From contig JAEMWC010000268.1 in NCBI GenBank assembly GCA_016490735.1, forward strand, positions 626,501 to 690,500: DNA of 64,000 nt, given 5' to 3'. The position numbers were made by a program, and so were the translations under genes. Positions 54,592 to 64,000 of this stretch are shown here, one piece after another. The notes under the pieces are model-generated. The model was given only the letters and a program-made list of their open reading frames with translations, made no database searches and was not told the origin of the DNA. Each line of letters begins with the position of its first letter. Within the stretch, counting starts at the first letter, position 1. The stretch is from Pachyseris speciosa (taxonomy: Eukaryota; Cnidaria; Anthozoa; Scleractinia; Pachyseridae).

Positions 54592-55396
54592 CGTGATGAC
54601 GAACGGAAAGTTCTGCAGAAGTTCTTTGAGGCAACCTCGAAGTATTTCACATAATTCGACTAAGCTCCTTTATTTATACGAGATTCCTTGCGTAAGACCG
54701 GAACGTGCACAACGTAAATTAATAGAACAAACGCATAACCCAAAACAGCGTCTTAAATTTCATTTTATTTTACATCACAAGCTTAAGCTTTACGTGTACA
54801 TTTAGGATCAAAATTCAAAGGATACAACTGCACACAATTCCTTCCCGAAAAAAAAAACCGTAAGAGAGGAGTCTAATTTGTAGAGTTAAAGTCTACATAA
54901 GAGCTAAATGTTCAGTCAAAAGGACGAACAGGAGCTTTGAAACATTACGACATTGCTAAAATGTTTTGCAATCATTGACAAGACGACGGAAACCATCATC
55001 ATTCGTTGACCACGGACGTACGCAGTGCGTGCAGTACGTACGTACTTAGATCTGGCAAGATAAAATAAACTTACACAATCGTAGAAAGATTTGAATACTA
55101 TCTTTCAGCTGTGTGTCCACTCTGACTCGTATTTTGTTTCTTCAAAGCAATGTCGCCCCACATCAGCACGTGAAGTTCTACTGCCATGTTTTTCCGGTCT
55201 ATATTTTCTTCCCTATAACATACGTCATAAACTTCGTAAAGAACCGCTGACCAGGCCGATCTGAGCCGCCGTCAGACGGCAAAGTTACAGTGGAAAACTT
55301 GTCGTTCTTTTGCCTCGTGGTTTTTTTTAAGAAGGTATAAATGGTTAAATAGTGTTTTACTTGCCATAATTAATTAAATCAAGCTTAAAAAAATTA
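54592..55396. other. Right subterminal region of Kolobok element
   Basis: Non-coding. Contains the probable promoter and 5' leader of the transposase gene. No clear TATA box was identified. Confidence 0.4.
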
Positions 55397-55421
55397 CTTG
55401 ATTTTTGACTTCAGTTCTCCT
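55397..55421 (-). repeat. Right terminal inverted repeat of Kolobok element
   Basis: Exact complement of 50,274-50,298, followed by TTAA at 55,422-55,425. Confidence 0.9.
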
Positions 55422-55425
55422 TTAA

Positions 55426-56124
55426 CTTGTTTTTCTATTTTGCAAGAAAGGTAAGGACTAGTCTCACATTTCTCCATGTACATTTGAAATTGCACAACAT
55501 ACTTCATCAAACATCAGAAATCCCATTAAACATTAGTGCCAAATGTCATCCAAACATCCCACAAGATTGGTGTGAGCAGCTACTAATAAAATTAATTGAA
55601 AGACTGCATGCAGGAGAAGGAAGTCCAAAGGATGTGTACATTGATGAGAAAGAGCTTAATTTAGGTTTAATTTTAAGTTTAAGTTTAATAATTCTTTGTC
55701 ATGCGAATACAAGTAAGTTGATACAAAACAATAAAAGTGCATGACTGGAGAGTAATCGGGAAAAATTAAATTCCCATATATAGAATATTATCCAATATTA
55801 AAATGCTACTGAGGCGAAATTTTGAGTTTTTCTTGTTTGTCACTTTTCGTGATCTTTGAAGGCTAATAATTATGCATGCCAAATTTGATTTCGAAATTCC
55901 CAATGGAAGTCCGCTTTTTTGATGCATGTTTTTCGCGAACGAGCGTCCGCCATTACCCAAGCCAAATATTGTCCGAGCAAGACCAAAGGCTTGAAGCCAG
56001 CACTCCGTGACGTCATCTTATCATCTGAACTAAAGTGCTCTGAGAGGAAGTGACAGCTCCATACGTGGAAAAAAGGATATTCCTGTTTATATGCTCATCG
56101 TTTGTAAACCCTTGCGAGGCAGAT
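55426..56124. other. No identified gene
   Basis: A 105-codon plus frame (55,427-55,744) includes NIPQDWCEQLLIKLIERLHA, which looks protein-like, but I do not recognise it. 55,940-56,030 is related to the complement of 62,335-62,430 (both with TCCGTGACGTCATCT and CGTCCGCCATTAC). Confidence 0.35.
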
Positions 56125-56427
56125 ATGCCAGCTTGTCGCTGTGTTGTACAGGACTGCACCAACAAGTCAAACCCGCGAAATGGAATCTCTTTGCATACGC
56201 CAAAGAGCAATTATAAACTGGCCAAGGGGAAGCCTTCGTTCGCACTCACGGCACTAACTTCAACCCCAAGGGGCTTTTTAAGATCTGCTCGTTTCATTTC
56301 AGGAATGAAAGATTGTTTCAAAGAAGTTTTAGCTTGTATTCGAGTTTGAATCTTCACTCGTTTCCGATGCGTGGAAGGAAACAACCGACACCAACAACGA
56401 AAGAGACGGACTTTGATTGAACGATCA
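56125..56427 (+). pseudogene. THAP-domain fragment, frameshifted
   Basis: Starts MPACRCVVQDCTNKSNPRNG, with a Cys pair at the THAP position. After a frameshift near 56,230 it continues FVRTHGTNFNPKGLFKICSF, giving the C-x2-H pair (CSFHF), and stops at TGA 56,425-56,427. It differs clearly from the THAP exon of the Kolobok element, so it comes from another THAP gene or transposon. Confidence 0.6.
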
Positions 56428-57970
56428 TTATTTTGGCATGTTTGCGCGTCAGCAAAACGGCAAAGGAATTTTGGAGAAAAAATAAAAATGAGAATCAGAC
56501 GTGATTTAACACCATTCATACTTAAAGGCAAGCGAGATTTATACCCCTATTTAATGGTTCAATTGAGGAGGTTTGTCTCACTGAAATCCTCAAAGTCGCA
56601 GAAAAACGTATAAATGTTCCATTACAGTGTTTGAACCCGACATTCGTAATCTTGCTGCGTCAAATTTCAAACTCAGTGCAAAACAGTGAAACTTAAACTT
56701 TAGAGTAAATACAAACATTACGAAGCATGTCTGGCAAATTTTTGCAAGACATTAACCTTATCGTGAAATACGAAATATTTCGGTAATCAGATGAGAATTC
56801 TCTAGTTGCCCCCGCAGGGTTTTGGCCCAGAGGCCAAAACCCGGGGTGGCACCCTAGGAGTTCCCGCGTAAATATATACAAGGAATTTCAAAAATGTAAG
56901 AAATGTAATAAATGTGTTTGTAGTATGGGAAGCGTTCCCGATTTGATGGAACTAGGCGCGCAAGGTTGTGACGGCTAACATTCTTGCTTTCACATCAAAA
57001 TGGCTGCTAGCAGCCGAGTATGCCGTTCTCAGAAGGAAAAGACAGCTTTTTAAAACTGTAAAGACCCACGGAACACTCGACAGCTTAAATAATGGAAATC
57101 GGTTAGCTCATAGCAAAGAATCCCTCTTCGAGGGCATATATATGGTGGCGAAGAGACATGTGCTAATTCACTGCGAATCATCACAAGAATAATACAGATA
57201 ATAGACCTTTTCCGAAATGTTTGAGCGCTTCTGGGAGTCTATCCTTCAAAAAAGTACATGTTTGAATGTGAATTTATACCGTACTTTATATTTAATTCAC
57301 CGATTTTTTTGTATTCCAAGCAACTTCCAGCGAAATTTGCGAAAAACATGCTCAGTTCCATTCAAGTAAATTGTCCTCGTATTCGGTTGCTTCGTCTTCG
57401 CGAAGATCAACTCGAGGAAAAAATTACATTCAACGCGTTTACTTTTCAGGCATAAACTCAGGCTCATCTAAATATTTTTTATTTAGGAAAGCTTATTGTC
57501 TGTTTTTCTGTGTATCTCAATTCAAGGAATTTCGTATTACTTGATCTATACGTAAACAAACCCGGCGAAATCCGCGCAAACAAAACAAAACAGCCATCTA
57601 AATCTCAATTGTTGAACAATGACACTAAATCAAATATTGTTTCTGCCATTGATGTACTGGAGAAATATGCTTCTTCCACATACAATTTACAGAACTGCTT
57701 TATTTCACTAACAACAATACAGAAATGAGCAACAATGTCTTTAGTATTTTAATATTTACAACCACTCAACTACTCAAAAATTAAAATAAGGGGGCAGCTT
57801 TAGTTAAAACTATTTCTAGTGTATTAACAGAATAAGTGGCACGTAAGTTCTGACACGTCGTGAGATTTCCTTTGCGGTCGTTTATGTGTTGATCAGCACG
57901 ATGGAAACACTAAGAAGGTCGAAGGAGTCTTAGGTTAAAAATTGTCTGAATTGAAATGGCCGAAATAAAC
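56428..57970. other. No identified gene; one strong hairpin
   Basis: An 11-bp perfect stem GGGTTTTGGCC/GGCCAAAACCC with a 4-nt loop is at 56,817-56,842. Short frames (56,968-57,192 and 57,510-57,728) have no known motif. Confidence 0.4.
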
Positions 57971-58430
57971 CGCCGACCGGTTAGCTCAGTGATAGAGCTT
58001 CGGACTAGCGTGCGGTCAGTCGCGGGTTCGAATCCCGGCCGGACCAACAGTCAGGGTCTTTAAATAATTGAAGAGAAAGTGCTGCCCTTGTAATAACATC
58101 TGCAAATGGTTAGCATTTCTAGTCTTCTCGGATAAGGACGATAAACCGTAGGCCCCCTCTCACAACTCTTCATAATTGATTCTGTGGGACGTAAAAGAAC
58201 CCACACACTGTTCGAAAAGAGTAGGGGACGTAGTTCCCGGTGTGGTGGTCTATCTCTCATCAGATAGTTAAATGCTCGGATATATTAGCTGCACAAGTTA
58301 CTCTAAAATCCGAGGGTAAATAAAGTAATGTATGTATGAATGTATGTATGTATGAATGTATGTATGTATGTATGTATGTATGTATGTATGTATGTATGTA
58401 TGTATGTATGTATGTATGTATGTATGTATG
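57971..58430 (+). repeat. tRNA-derived SINE (copy 2) with TATG-repeat tail
   Basis: The head GGTTAGCTCAGTGATAGAGC ... GGTTCGAATCCC and the body match the SINE at 8,437. This copy keeps GACGTAAAAGAACCCACACA and GTTCCCGGTGTGGTGGTCT, and ends AAATAAAGTAATGTATG with (TATG)n at 58,328-58,430. Confidence 0.85.
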
Positions 58431-58909
58431 GCAACTTGTAGATTTTCGAGAAGTTGACTAAAGCGAAAAGCGCCAACTGATCGATCGAAATAAACATCGA
58501 TCAAACTTCTGCGGAACATGAAAAGCACTTTTATCGATGAGAATGTATGAATTATAAGTGGAATTATATTTGAGTTCCACAGCACCGCAAATACTGGCTT
58601 CAATGGTTAAAGCAAAACGATTCTCCATGCAATGTAATCCGGTAAGTATGGAACCTGTTACGAAATATAGCGTGTTAACAAAGACATAGCAGTGTAACTC
58701 ATCGTGCTAAACATGAGTAGAAAGCTCTACCGTGTTTAATAGCCACGTGCAAACAAAGCCACAAACAAGTTATTTCACGTCCCATTATTGTTCTTGCCTG
58801 CGCAGATATGCATACATTGTATACTCAAGAAAAAACGTGTTGTGTCAGACGAACCGATATCTACTTCTCCGGTAAAGCGCCTTTGGAACTGGAGTTCGTT
58901 CAATCACAG

Positions 58910-59215
58910 CAAGTAGCCGCAGAGACCATATTACCCCGTGCTTAAGAACCTGCACTGGCTTCCTGTTAGGTCACGTATTACTTCTAAGATTTTACTCTTA
59001 ACCTACAAAATTCTGAATGGACAATCGCCCACTTATCTTACTTCGCTTATCGGGTCCTATAAACCAGTTCGTTCTTTACGTTCATCCGATCATTTACTTT
59101 TACAAGTTCCGAACGTCAAGACAGCCACGTATGGAACAGTCTGCCTAAATCTTTAGAACAGTCTGAGACTGTAACTATTAAGAAGAAACTTAAAACTTTT
59201 TTTGTGATTATTTTA
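58910..59215 (+). pseudogene. LINE ORF2 C-terminal fragment
   Basis: Reads LKNLHWLPVRSRITSKILLL, TYKILNGQSPTYLTSLI, RSLRSSDHLLLQVPN. After a deletion it continues WNSLPKSLEQSETVTIKKKL. Typical post-RT tail of CR1/Jockey-type LINEs. Confidence 0.7.
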
Positions 59216-59290
59216 ACCTTTAGATAGTTATACGATTTTACTTACTTGTTTTTTTCGTTACATAAGATTATATATATAGTAGTACTGTAA

Positions 59291-59769
59291 GGTAAGGAGG
59301 GGATATATTAGCAACTGATTGCCTTAATTACTTAGGATCACCAGCCTATTCCCGTTTGGATGGCGATTGATTAGGGATTTCTGAGAAATAGAAACAGACA
59401 AGGTTAACTTGGGAACAGAAATCAACACAACTAAGTAATTAAGTGAAAATGTGGCTCAGCCAGGAATCGAACCTGGGTCTCCAGATTACCGGTCGGATGC
59501 CTTAACCACTAGGCCACTGAACCAACCACACTGGGAACACATATCTTTACTGTACAACACATACACAGTGGGGCCTTCTGATGGTAAGGTCCGAGGAGAC
59601 AATTTCACACATTTTCTGCAATCAGGATCACGTCACTACTCTCCGGTCGATCGGCGATGCACGGCCAAATCCCCCTGGAAATTAATTAAGCACAGTAAGG
59701 TAGGTAGGGGATATATTAGCAACTGATTGCCTTAATTACTTAGGATCACCAGTGAGACGAAGTGACGTG

Positions 59770-59770
<1 letters not shown>
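59291..59770 (-). repeat. tRNA-like repeat between direct repeats
   Basis: About 50 bp (GGGATATATTAGCAACTGAT through TTAGGATCACCAG) occur at about 59,298-59,347 and 59,707-59,753. Between them, 59,523-59,452 on the minus strand looks like a tRNA (GGTTCAGTGGCCTAGTGGTT ... GGTTCGATTCC, ends GGTTCAG/CTGAGCC). It is a tRNA-derived repeat rather than a gene. Confidence 0.55.

Positions 59771-59828
<58 letters not shown>
59771..59828. repeat. (ATT)n microsatellite
   Basis: Simple repeat directly after the direct repeat at 59,707. Confidence 0.95.
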
Positions 59829-59859
59829 CACTTCAAGAGCCATATTTGCCTCGAAGGCG

Positions 59860-60110
59860 GCAGCTTCTTCTTGAGTTGCAAGAAGCCTGTTCCCGGCCTT
59901 CAGATAGTAATCAGGGCGCGAGATTACCGGCAGAGTGAGGCGAAAATATAGCGGCGAAAAACCAAGCCCCCCCTCCATTTTTTGCCGCTTTATTTTCGTC
60001 GGATGTTCCTAATGCCAGGAAGGGGGAGCGGGGAACGGGGAACCGGGAACGGCAGTCTGGGAACCAGTGTCCAGCGGTAATCCGCAAAAAATCAAAATGG
60101 CGGTAACAGA
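59860..60110. repeat. Repeat copy, inverted at 61,975-62,175
   Basis: Shares GCAGAGTGAGGCGAAAATA, GGAACGGGGAACCGGGAACG, TCTGGGAACCAGTGT and CAGCGGTAATCCGC with the complement of 61,975-62,175. Confidence 0.65.
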
Positions 60111-61930
60111 TCGAGATAACACAACTAGCGTAGAAAACTCAATAAACGGTAAATTTATTTAAGTTACTGCATGCAAGGATACCTACAATTACCACTGAAC
60201 AACGAGTGAATAAATAAGCTCGTTTTTACAACTACAAATATATTAAATAAGCCAGAAAACCAGGAAATACAAGTTACAATTAACCTTGTATCGATAAACT
60301 TTTAAACAACAGCAAAACCAAGCATTGACAGAACTTGAAAATAGTATTTTATTCTTAGTCAATTGCCTTGTTTGGAAGCCTCTCAAAAGAGCTTTAAAAA
60401 CATGTCTTTTAGTGAAAATAACATTTCCCTTCTTGGACTTCCTTTTCAATATTTTTTTTTTTTTTACAAAATCATTTTTTAATGACACAACTTACTGTCA
60501 CGAAAAACTATACTGTACTTCAACCACAGGGCATCCAGACAATCTGTTTATGATGAATCGCTAAATATATGTATTGACCAATGCGAAATAAAAGTAAAAT
60601 TGCCTTACCTGTGGTGTACTGTCATCCTTTTGCCCCAGAAGTGATAATTGAAGTGATTTTGACAGGTTTTGTCTTGGCCATCGACTCTGCCTGACTGTAT
60701 GTTTGTTATTGTTAGAAGTAATAATAATTATTATGTCTGCTTAAGTTTTGCTTTCTTTGCTGACAATGTAATTGGCTAACAAAACTCCCAACACGCATAG
60801 CTGATCCTCTTGCATGCAGATGCCATTTTGGTGTTTTTGTTGTGAATTCAGATGATATCGTGTTTTTGAAACAGTTGATTACCTTGGTTTTTGTCTTACT
60901 CACAAACTCAAATAGAAACTACTCCAGTGTCTTGGCTAAAAAACGAATTGACGAAAACAGTCTTTGTTTCTTACAAAAACTCTGACTGTCATTTTTTGTA
61001 CCGTCGTCTCTATTTTAAATGCCTTGAATAAACTGACGTATGTATGTATGTATGTATATCATGAGCATGTAAACACTTAATGTTTTCCTTAGTACTGGTA
61101 TAATTTTTGAGACCTTAGAATAGTTTTGGCAGATGTTTTACTTAGTAATTGGGCATTATTAGCATTACAGGGCTTTCATAGCTCCTAAGAAGTAGGCAGT
61201 TTCATATGGTATTGCAGAACACGTGGGCTGTATCCTGATAAAAGGGCACTTGCTGTGAAGGCTATTACAGGTGTTTCAGTGAATGATATTGGAAAACAGG
61301 CCCTTTGGTATTAAGAATTCACCATCAACCCGATCAAAGCAAGATATTCTGACTGTTTCTTGAGTTTTTCAAAGTTGCAAAATTCAGTAATTTTGTAACT
61401 TACAATATGTTAATTTTACCAGCATTGTGGGCAAAGAAAAGGTACCAGAAATAAAATTTACGTGATAAAAGATGGTGAACATATGTGTGTAGCACTTAAA
61501 TATGATCAAAGTGTTGATGGTACAGTGATGATACACTTGGGCTGGGCAACAACACTGCAACAACACTCCTGCGTTTCCCATAAATAAGAAATATTTCAGG
61601 GCTAACAACATAAAAGGGAACGAAAATTAAACAGGAAGAAAATCACGTCGAGATAAGAGTAACATAACGCTGTATTGTTGAAATCAGCCAAAGATTTCTT
61701 AAATATGGGCAAAATCTTTACGATGGCATTCCACGTACGAGCTTCGGATGGTCCTGGAAAAAGTAGGAAAAAATTACAAAGGTGCGAACGGCAATTAAAT
61801 AATCCATGAAAAGATCTACCTGTGGTAATAATGGCGGCCTTAAATATGCGGAAACGGCGTTAAAAATCGGCAAAATGTTAACCTTTCCCTACAGTTTACA
61901 TACTGTACTACACTAAAGCCCAGGACCTCC
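60111..61930. other. No identified gene between inverted repeats
   Basis: Only a small (TATG)n run near 61,038-61,058 was seen. It is preceded by AAACTGACG, which may be a SINE tail remnant. Confidence 0.4.
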
Positions 61931-61974
61931 ACAACCTTTGCACATGCGCAGACATGTGCTCAAAACTGGTTCCC

Positions 61975-62175
61975 AGACCATTTTCGTTTCCTTCTTCCGC
62001 GATTTTGAATTTTTCTGCGGATTACCGCTGTACACTGGTTCCCAGACTCTCGTTCCCGGTTCCCCGTTCCCTAGTCCCGTTGCCGGTATTAGTAACAGCT
62101 ATTTTCGCCTCACTCTGCCAGTTCTTACGCTTCCCGTTTGTCATCTGAACGCCTGGAAACGACTAGTTGCAATCT
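61975..62175. repeat. Repeat copy, inverted relative to 59,860-60,110
   Basis: Complement of the left copy, about 1.9 kb apart. This is either the two ends of one element or two independent insertions. Confidence 0.65.
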
Positions 62176-62933
62176 TTGTCATAGGGTACGACGCTAGCTT
62201 CACTTTCCTCTATAAATCGTACTACTCCTGTCTGAACTCAACTCCGAACCGTCCTCTCACGAAAAAGACGAAGAACTTGAATAAGAAAACATTTCCTGTT
62301 ACTCTGTTTATTAAAAACAAGCGACTGGAAGACCTCGCTAAATGATGAGATGACGTCACGGAGGGAACACAGCTTGACAAAAATTGTGGGCTCGAGTTGT
62401 TGCCGTTTGAGTAATGGCGGACGTAATTTGCACACTTTCGTGCAGCCTTTACAGATGTAAACCAGCATCAGGTTAGCCGTGGACATATTTTTTGGTCGGC
62501 AATAGGGTCTAGTCTTCAACACAGGATACAAAAATCGTGAAAAAAACAACCCACTGATTTTATTTATTATTATTAACATACCAAAAACTAAGAGGTGAAA
62601 TTTAAACGCGGCCCAAAGCTTACCTAAATAAATTAAATCGAATACTTGTCTCTTACAAGTCACCCCTGATTTGAGATTGACAGTAAGAATTAAGAAGTAA
62701 AATTAAAGTACAACCCAAAGCTTTAACCTGGTTAAATTATATACTTGTCACTCACAAGTTACACTTGATTTAAAATTGACACAAATAATGTAATAGATAG
62801 GACTTAAAACTGCTTAAAGAAGGTGCATGCATGATGTTCGATGAAATAGTATTCCATCGAACATCATTAAAATAGCATCATGCATCATGCATCAGTCTGC
62901 TATGTAGCGATTAAAAAAAGAAAGGGTGAAGGC

Positions 62934-62936
<3 letters not shown>
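62176..62936. other. No identified gene; one hairpin
   Basis: ATGATGTTCGATG (62,831-62,843) pairs with CATCGAACATCAT (62,855-62,867). A 141-codon minus frame (62,663-62,238) has no recognisable motif. Confidence 0.4.

Positions 62937-63020
<84 letters not shown>
62937..63020. repeat. (AT)n microsatellite, ~84 bp
   Basis: Pure AT dinucleotide repeat. Confidence 0.95.
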
Positions 63021-63028
<8 letters not shown>

Positions 63029-63129
63029 GAAAGGTAATGAATTTTCGAGCAGATGGGTTACCACACTTTCTTAGCCATGGTACTCCGTGTGCGCGCCTTC
63101 GGAGCGCGGAGCTCCGCTAAAAACTTTAA

Positions 63130-63640
63130 ACTACTGCAAAATGATCCAGGAACTAGTTTGTACTGCTAGAATCTTTTCGTTACCACCCTTCAAACGCAAC
63201 AAAAATGTGGGTAACTTTCTAGTCAGAAGCGCATTCAAAGCAACTGAGCAACCTGGCACCTTTAAATGCGCTCGCTCGCGATGCAAAACTTCATTCAAAA
63301 CACTGACAAAATATCGGGCCCTAAGCGATCATTTAAGATCACTGATCGTTTCACGTGTACCTCCTCAAATGTTATCTATTGCATAACCTGTACATTATGC
63401 AAAAAGGTATACATCGGCGAAACAGGAAGACGACTAGGTGACCGATTCCGAGAAAATCTACGTGATGTTGAGAAAGATGACAAAGATGGATCCAAACCAG
63501 TCGCTCGGCATTTTAATCTCCCTAGACATTCCAAATAGCACATGTCGATCTCCGGCCTTTCTTATATGAAGGTGCCACGGAAAGCCGTAAATCCCCACGG
63601 TATAAACGAGCGTTTTTCATGCAATTAATTTAACCCCGTT
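63130..63640 (+). pseudogene. Penelope-like element, linker and GIY-YIG endonuclease
   Basis: First frame: NVGNFLVRSAFKATEQPGTF, KCARSRCKT. After a frameshift near 63,290: KISGPKRSFKITDRFTCTSS, NVIYCITCTLCKKVYIGETG, RRLGDRFRENL, KPVARHFNLPRHSK and a TAG at 63,536-63,538. Further decayed codons follow. The IYC...YIG core and the Cys cluster are the Penelope GIY-YIG nuclease. The RT part is absent. Confidence 0.85.
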
Positions 63641-63716
63641 TTTTACGTCACCAGGTTACTACCAATGGCGTTGCTCCATATTCTGTATAGAAACCATACA
63701 CAACCGACAATTCCTC

Positions 63717-63765
63717 GATTCGCTATGACGAAGGGCTAACGCTCCAAACGTCAGCTAATCGAATC
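63717..63765 (+). ncRNA. Decayed hammerhead ribozyme of Penelope-like element
   Basis: GATTCG/CGAATC outer stem I, then TATGACGA, stem II GGGC-TAAC-GCTC, CAAACGTC. Compared with the consensus, the first core C is A and GAAA is CAAA, so it should not cleave. It lies about 180 bp after the GIY-YIG stop, where Penelope terminal repeats carry such ribozymes. Confidence 0.55.
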
Positions 63766-64000
63766 CCTGGCGGTCGTCAATTTACATTATCAACTCCGTT
63801 GATAAACCAAATTTTCTCGTTTTAAAAATGTCTCGGGCTCGCAGAAAATATATTTGTCTCGCAAAGTCTCGGATTTACCATTTGCCATCCCTGGAAATGT
63901 CACGCCAGAGATATTTTTAAAAAGGCGCCGAAAATTATTCTTTTTTGCCGAAGGGAAGGGTTTAGTTCGGTTTAGGATGACATTAAATGTTTTTCGGGAT
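63766..64000. other. No gene seen at window end
   Basis: Probably the end of the Penelope terminal repeat (TTTACATTATCAACTCCGTT), followed by unassigned sequence. Confidence 0.4.

Larger units (their letters stand above)
50274..55421. mobile_element. Kolobok-type DNA transposon carrying two genes (5,148 bp)
   Basis: Perfect 25-bp terminal inverted repeats (AGGAGAACTGAAG..., 50,274-50,298 and 55,397-55,421). Flanks are TTCA (50,270-50,273) and TTAA (55,422-55,425), a TTAA target duplication with one change. Inside are a THAP-DDE transposase gene on the minus strand and a small P2X7-ballast-domain gene on the plus strand. They converge, with 297 bp between stop codons. Both read as intact once spliced, and each starts near a terminus. 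THAP plus DDE plus TTAA is the Kolobok signature. piggyBac also uses TTAA but has no THAP domain. Confidence 0.85.

Noticed and set aside
50274..55421. piggyBac as the transposon family
   Set aside because: It also uses TTAA, but the N-terminal THAP finger and the GDGRCDSPG-type core fit Kolobok, not piggyBac.
55427..55744. 105-codon plus-strand frame with NIPQDWCEQLL
   Set aside because: Looks protein-like in part but has no recognised domain. A homology search would decide.
58298..58603. Frames with HTYIHTYI repeats
   Set aside because: TATG-repeat tail of a SINE.
59451..59726. Open frame starting MAQPGIEPGSPDYRSDALTT
   Set aside because: It is the plus-strand reading of a tRNA-like repeat (the classic AQPGIEPG artefact), not a gene.
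62238..62663. 141-codon minus-strand frame
   Set aside because: Overlaps a dispersed repeat and has no recognised domain.
62926..63120. Frame with IYIYIY repeats
   Set aside because: AT microsatellite.

Overview
The window looks like a gene-poor, repeat-rich stretch of an anthozoan cnidarian genome, most likely a stony coral. It has intron-split animal genes with GT/AG junctions, Penelope-like and CR1/L1-like retroelements, tRNA-derived SINEs and many foldback elements. The taxon is inferred from repeat types I recognise, not from a search. No rRNA gene, CRISPR array or bacterial operon was seen.

The backbone from about 230 to 47,365 is one plus-strand gene, or what remains of one. Eighteen single-exon fibronectin type III (FN3) domains lie between AG acceptors and GT donors, all in phase 1-1, so any number can be joined in frame. 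Exons 2-10 and 13 form group A (mostly 297 nt). Exons 11, 12 and 14-18 form group B (300 nt). The array grew by segmental duplication: about 1,309-9,790 matches about 12,515-29,200, and a third partial copy lies around 34,545-38,360. Group B grew as an exon-plus-intron unit of roughly 0.8 kb whose intron carries a dead half exon. Exon 7 is one base short and frameshifted. Neither end of the gene is inside the window.

The introns are packed with nested mobile DNA. A Ty3/gypsy-type LTR element (16,313-24,892) is broken by a minus-strand LINE and by stops and frameshifts. A 1.5-kb array (13,848-15,381) of about 254-bp units carries a type I hammerhead ribozyme in every unit. Five more hammerhead-like motifs lie at 9.85, 10.0, 25.97, 26.14 and 63.72 kb. 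Two different TTAA-flanked foldback elements sit in the same paralogous intron site. A 1,426-bp inverted-repeat element (36,544-37,969) has 11 subterminal copies of a 17-bp motif.

After the FN3 array the outstanding feature is an apparently intact 5,148-bp DNA transposon (50,274-55,421) with perfect 25-bp terminal inverted repeats and TTAA-type flanks. It encodes, convergently, a two-exon THAP-plus-DDE transposase of Kolobok type and a three-exon 174-aa protein that reads as a free-standing P2X7 C-terminal ('ballast') zinc-binding domain. The rest of the window, to 64,000, holds decayed Penelope-like, LINE and THAP fragments, SINEs, microsatellites and no convincing host gene.
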